Of a DNA stretch of 34,045 nucleotides, positions 31,618 through 34,045 are shown in pieces (the first letter of the stretch is position 1; each line of letters starts with the position of its first letter). The stretch comes from Methanomicrobia archaeon LH_S13 (GTDB lineage Archaea > Halobacteriota > Syntropharchaeia > Alkanophagales > Methanospirareceae): the NCBI GenBank assembly GCA_023659785.1, contig JAGXOR010000003.1:1-34045 (forward strand). The letters run 5' to 3'. A program made the position numbers and the translations under genes. Under the pieces are notes generated by a model. It worked only from the letters and a program-made list of their open reading frames with translations. It did not search any database and was not told where the DNA came from.

Positions 31618-31862
31618 ACCTTCCCTCTTCTTTTCTTTAGCAGTAAAATAAATGCGACAAAGAGCGCAAAGGCTGCGTATAAAGTTTCAAAGCCCGGTGC
31701 CTCCCGTGCTGCCGGTGCTGGGGTAGGATAAGGTGCAGGCTTAGGGACTGAGGCGCTTGGACGAATAAAATCAGTAATTTCTACCTTTGGTGAAATCTCC
31801 ACCGTCTTCTCTTTCGCTTCTTTTACTACTGTTCTGTTCACAAAAGGACTTAATAGAACCAT
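31614..31862 (-). CDS. Small PGF-CTERM protein (archaeosortase substrate type)
   Basis: 82 residues. The end has the three-part sorting signal: PGFE at about residue 56, a hydrophobic segment (LYAAFALFVAFILLL) and a basic tail KKRRGKV, as in PGF-CTERM proteins cut and lipid-anchored by archaeosortase A. A Pro-rich stalk (PKPAPYPTPAPA) precedes it, a common spacer below the membrane anchor. There is no N-terminal signal peptide on this ORF, so export would need a different start or the upstream peptide (31867-31983); alternatively it is the surviving 3' end of a larger surface-protein gene. Confidence 0.75.
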   Translation of the reverse strand: MVLLSPFVNRTVVKEAKEKTVEISPKVEITDFIRPSASVPKPAPYPTPAPAAREAPGFETLYAAFALFVAFILLLKKRRGKV

Positions 31863-31866
31863 CCCA

Positions 31867-31983
31867 CTACTTTCTTTTATTATCCTTTCTGATTGCCAGG
31901 TTTGCTACTAACGCAATAAGTACTAAGAATGCCAAAACTACCGCAGCAGTTGCAATTGTCAGTTGTTTCCCCTGCAAGTCCAT
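31867..31983 (-). CDS. 38-residue single-span membrane peptide
   Basis: Starts MDLQGKQLTIATAAVVLAFL, continues as one hydrophobic helix and ends in a basic tail (RKDNKRK). A Shine-Dalgarno AGAGGT lies two to seven bases before the ATG at 31983, and the stop is four bases before the PGF-CTERM ORF, in a different frame. It could be a true micro-membrane protein or the signal-anchor part of a frame-broken surface protein. Confidence 0.55.
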   Translation of the reverse strand: MDLQGKQLTIATAAVVLAFLVLIALVANLAIRKDNKRK

Positions 31984-31997
31984 AACCTCTTTTTATT

Positions 31998-32030
31998 TTT
32001 ACTTCTTTATATATATTTAAATATTCGTAT
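31998..32030. promoter_or_regulatory. AT-rich divergent promoter region (membrane peptide and DJ-1 genes)
   Basis: CTTTATATATATTTAAATATT (about 32004-32024; only its core TATATATATTTAAA is needed) can act as a TATA box in both directions: toward the DJ-1/PfpI gene at 32071 and toward the small peptide at 31983. Confidence 0.5.
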
Positions 32031-32070
32031 ATTACTATTGTTAATAGGGCATATTAGGGGTGAGAAAAAA

Positions 32071-32592
32071 ATGGCTGATCTAAAAGGGAAGAAGATTTTA
32101 ATGGTTGTAGCGCCGGGAAATTTCCGTGATGAGGAACTGAAGGAACCAATGGGTGTTTTTACTCGGTCGGGAGCAGAGGTAACAATCGCTTCAAAGGGGG
32201 TTACTCGAGCCACAGGAATGTTTGGTGCGGAAATAAAAGTGGATAAAAATTTAGAAGAGGTTAGTGCCGAGGAGTATGATGCGGTGATTTTTGTTGGAGG
32301 TTCTGGAGCAGATGTGTACTTCGATGATTCAAGAGCCCATGAGTTAGCCGCCAATGCGCTTAAAGGGGGAAAAATTGTATCAGCGATTTGCATAGCTCCT
32401 TCAACGTTAGCAAACGCGGGATTGCTAAAAGGGAAAAAGGCGACTTCTTTCAGCTCGGAAAAGAAAAATTTGAAAAGAAAAGGTGCCGATTATACGGGAG
32501 CTGCAGTTGAGCGAGATGGACGAATAATCACGGGAAGGGGACCAGAAGCAGCCGAAGAATTTGGCAATGTGGTGGCATCAGCTTTGGAATAA
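32071..32592 (+). CDS. DJ-1/PfpI family protein
   Basis: 173 residues from the ATG at 32071, preceded by GGGGTGAG; the open frame upstream is AT-rich promoter DNA. The class I glutaminase-like fold is shown by KKILMVVAPGNFRDEEL, AVIFVGGSGADVYFDD and the nucleophile elbow VSAICIAPSTLANAGLL (Cys 107). GRIITGRGPEAAEEFG closes the domain. PfpI/DJ-1 proteins are proposed proteases, glyoxalases or deglycases; which applies is not decided by sequence. It is followed 15 bases later by a paralogue. Confidence 0.9.
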   Translation: MADLKGKKILMVVAPGNFRDEELKEPMGVFTRSGAEVTIASKGVTRATGMFGAEIKVDKNLEEVSAEEYDAVIFVGGSGADVYFDDSRAHELAANALKGGKIVSAICIAPSTLANAGLLKGKKATSFSSEKKNLKRKGADYTGAAVERDGRIITGRGPEAAEEFGNVVASALE

Positions 32593-32607
32593 GAGGGCTG
32601 GTAGAAT

Positions 32608-33153
32608 ATGGCTGTCGTTGTATTTTTGGCTACGGGATTTGAAGAGATAGAAGCCATGAGTATTGTGGACACACTCAGAAGGGCGGAGATAGAGGTTGTG
32701 ATTGCAAGTCTTCAAACGGGCGCTATCGCAGGCGGACATGGGGTTAAGGTGGTTCCGGATAGACAAATAGAAGGGATTAATATCGAGGATTTTGATGCGG
32801 TCGTTTTGCCCGGTGGGTCTCCCGGGTACGTGAATCTGGGTAACGACAAGCGCGTTTTAGATGCGGTAAAAAAAGCATTTGAACTCGGTAAAGTCGTTGC
32901 AGCTATTTGCGGTGCGCCTTCTGTGTTGGCAAAAACGGGGATTTTAGAAGGCAAGAAAGTGACGATTTATCCTGGATTGGAAACCGAACTGAGGGGAGCG
33001 AAATCCGTAAATGAGCGAGTTGTGGTTGATGGTAAGATAGTCACCAGCCAAGGTCCCGGAACTGCGCTCGAATTCAGCGTTAAACTGGTTGAGGTATTAG
33101 CCGGAGAGAAAGGGGCGCAAGAACTTAAAGATGAACTCGTAGCGAATTTGTAG
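32608..33153 (+). CDS. DJ-1/PfpI family protein (DJ-1/YajL-like)
   Basis: 181 residues. It has GFEEIEAMSIVDTLRRA with the conserved Glu (about 15) of the DJ-1 branch, then AVVLPGGSPGYVNLG and the elbow AAICGAPSVLAKTGIL (Cys 101). IVTSQGPGTALEFSVKLVE is the end characteristic of DJ-1/YajL/ThiJ. It is closer to human DJ-1 than its upstream neighbour, which is more PfpI-like, so the pair is not a recent duplication. Probable role: protection from reactive carbonyls or oxidative stress. Confidence 0.92.
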   Translation: MAVVVFLATGFEEIEAMSIVDTLRRAEIEVVIASLQTGAIAGGHGVKVVPDRQIEGINIEDFDAVVLPGGSPGYVNLGNDKRVLDAVKKAFELGKVVAAICGAPSVLAKTGILEGKKVTIYPGLETELRGAKSVNERVVVDGKIVTSQGPGTALEFSVKLVEVLAGEKGAQELKDELVANL

Positions 33154-33225
33154 ATGTAGTAAAAGTAAATGAGGAAGAATGAAAATAAGGTGAAGTAAGA
33201 CAAAAAAATAAAAAAGGGAGGATAA

Positions 33226-33870
33226 TTAATATCCTCCAAATCCTGGTCCTGTCGGTAGTGGGAATGGTTGTCCGGGAAACGGTCCTAGCATCGAAGGTAC
33301 AAATGCGGTAAATAGTGCTACGAAAAGTATTACTGGTATAATTATTGCTAGAATTACCGCAAGAATTGCCCTGCCTGTTGATAGCTCTTGAAGCTCTCTT
33401 ATGCCAATGACTTGCACGATGACTGCCCATGGCATGAATGCCAATAAAAGATTCGGTGTTGCACCATACATTATTGCTTTTATTGTCTGTGCTACTCCTT
33501 TTCTACCTCCAACGAGGAATACCCAGATGTGTGTCCAGAGACCACCAATAAAGGCGCTGATTATTCCTCCAATAAGCACCGAAACAAAGAAGAGCACAAA
33601 AAGAAGTATCGCCACCAAAGGGCCAATCGCTCCTATGAAAGGTAGCATGCGCGCTGATATTCCTGGTATTTGCGGTATAAGCGGCATAATGACCGACAAC
33701 AACGTTCCAATATATATGGAAATGAAAGTTCCGAAAATCGCTGCAAAAATCGCCAGAATGACAACTAAATATGTAATGGAATCGCCGAGTGTGTCTCCCT
33801 TGGAGGCGTCGAAGGTAGCTGAGGGCCTGAACAAGAACCCCTGTATTCTTTCTTCTATACTTAACACCAT
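33226..33870 (-). CDS. Yip1-like integral membrane protein
   Basis: 214 residues with about five hydrophobic segments: YLVVILAIFAAIFGTFISIY, AILLFVLFFVSVLIGGIISA, LLLAFMPWAVIVQV and a last one ending IIPVILFVALFTAF, plus an N-terminal amphipathic start (ERIQGFLFRPSATFD). GVAQTIKAIMYGATPNLLLA is like the conserved core of archaeal Yip1-domain proteins. A Pro/Gly tail (PFPGQPFPLPTGPGFGGY) is exposed. Function unknown. AGGTGA precedes the ATG at 33870 and a TATA-like TTTATATTT lies at 33891-33899. Confidence 0.75.
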   Translation of the reverse strand: MVLSIEERIQGFLFRPSATFDASKGDTLGDSITYLVVILAIFAAIFGTFISIYIGTLLSVIMPLIPQIPGISARMLPFIGAIGPLVAILLFVLFFVSVLIGGIISAFIGGLWTHIWVFLVGGRKGVAQTIKAIMYGATPNLLLAFMPWAVIVQVIGIRELQELSTGRAILAVILAIIIPVILFVALFTAFVPSMLGPFPGQPFPLPTGPGFGGY

Positions 33871-34045
33871 TTTGTTTCACCTAAATAACCAAATATAAAT
33901 CGCGCCTTATAAAGTTTTCGGTTGTATTCGCCTTTTGGACAGAAATAGCTAGCTAATCCCTTATCTTCATAAAAACTTCCGGAAGGCGATTCATGCGTGT
34001 TCGGTTAAGTAACCCATCGCTCCATCAGCCTCTCCCGCTTAACAT
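33871..34045. other. Gene-free right end of the window
   Basis: Apart from the promoter of the Yip1-like gene at the left, I see no ORF, tRNA or repeat here. A coding region may start beyond the edge. Confidence 0.4.

Noticed and set aside
31963..32070. Hydrophobic N-terminal extension of the first DJ-1/PfpI protein as a signal peptide
   Set aside because: The bases are the AT-rich promoter with a TATA box, and the family start with a Shine-Dalgarno sequence is at 32071.

Overview
The window looks like chromosome of a euryarchaeon from the methanogen / anaerobic methane-oxidising (ANME) assemblage. Established archaeal information-processing genes are present: an MCM helicase, a family B DNA polymerase, a histone and a Dim1/KsgA methylase. 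Genes characteristic of MCR-containing archaea are also present: CofH for coenzyme F420, methanogenesis marker proteins 2 and 3, and Sep-tRNA:Cys-tRNA synthase. Promoters are of TATA type and one protein ends in a PGF-CTERM sorting signal. I see no mcr genes, so a methanogen and an ANME-1-like organism cannot be told apart here; the ANME-1-like reading is an inference.

Layout. 1-1.6 kb: the end of a TPR protein and a decayed VapBC toxin-antitoxin pair. 1.6-4.4 kb (minus): a very compact unit tRNA-Phe / pyrI / tRNA-Ala / coaBC / metallo-beta-lactamase-fold hydrolase, in which tRNAs and ORFs touch or overlap. 4.5-7.5 kb: TldD and a convergent HD-domain phosphohydrolase. 7.5-8.45 kb: a graveyard of two IS200/IS605-type TnpB remnants. 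8.4-12.1 kb (minus): a THUMP protein, CofH, marker protein 2 and a HAD protein. 12.2-16.9 kb (plus): MCM, KsgA/Dim1, a conserved unknown protein and a small heat-shock protein.

16.87-21.19 kb is the accessory part. Two direct repeats of about 290 bp (16870-17162 and 20902-21191, roughly 94-95% identical by eye) bracket a PyrE-like phosphoribosyltransferase, a RadC with an extra N-terminal winged-helix-like region, a DNA methyltransferase of type III Mod type lacking its C-terminus, and the frameshifted C-terminal remnant of the matching Res subunit. Res is cut exactly where the second repeat begins. Each repeat carries a small minus-strand ORF with a TATA box. This is the best candidate in the window for an uncharacterised mobile or defence-associated unit.

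21.4-34 kb returns to core genes: SepCysS, marker protein 3, a homocitrate-synthase-family enzyme, an operon of a TrkA-N/USP fusion, a USP and a broken CPA2-type antiporter, then PolB, a histone with a clear terminator, NadM preceded by three very small membrane or surface proteins (one PGF-CTERM), two tandem DJ-1/PfpI proteins and a Yip1-like membrane protein. All family assignments come from reading motifs; no database search was possible.
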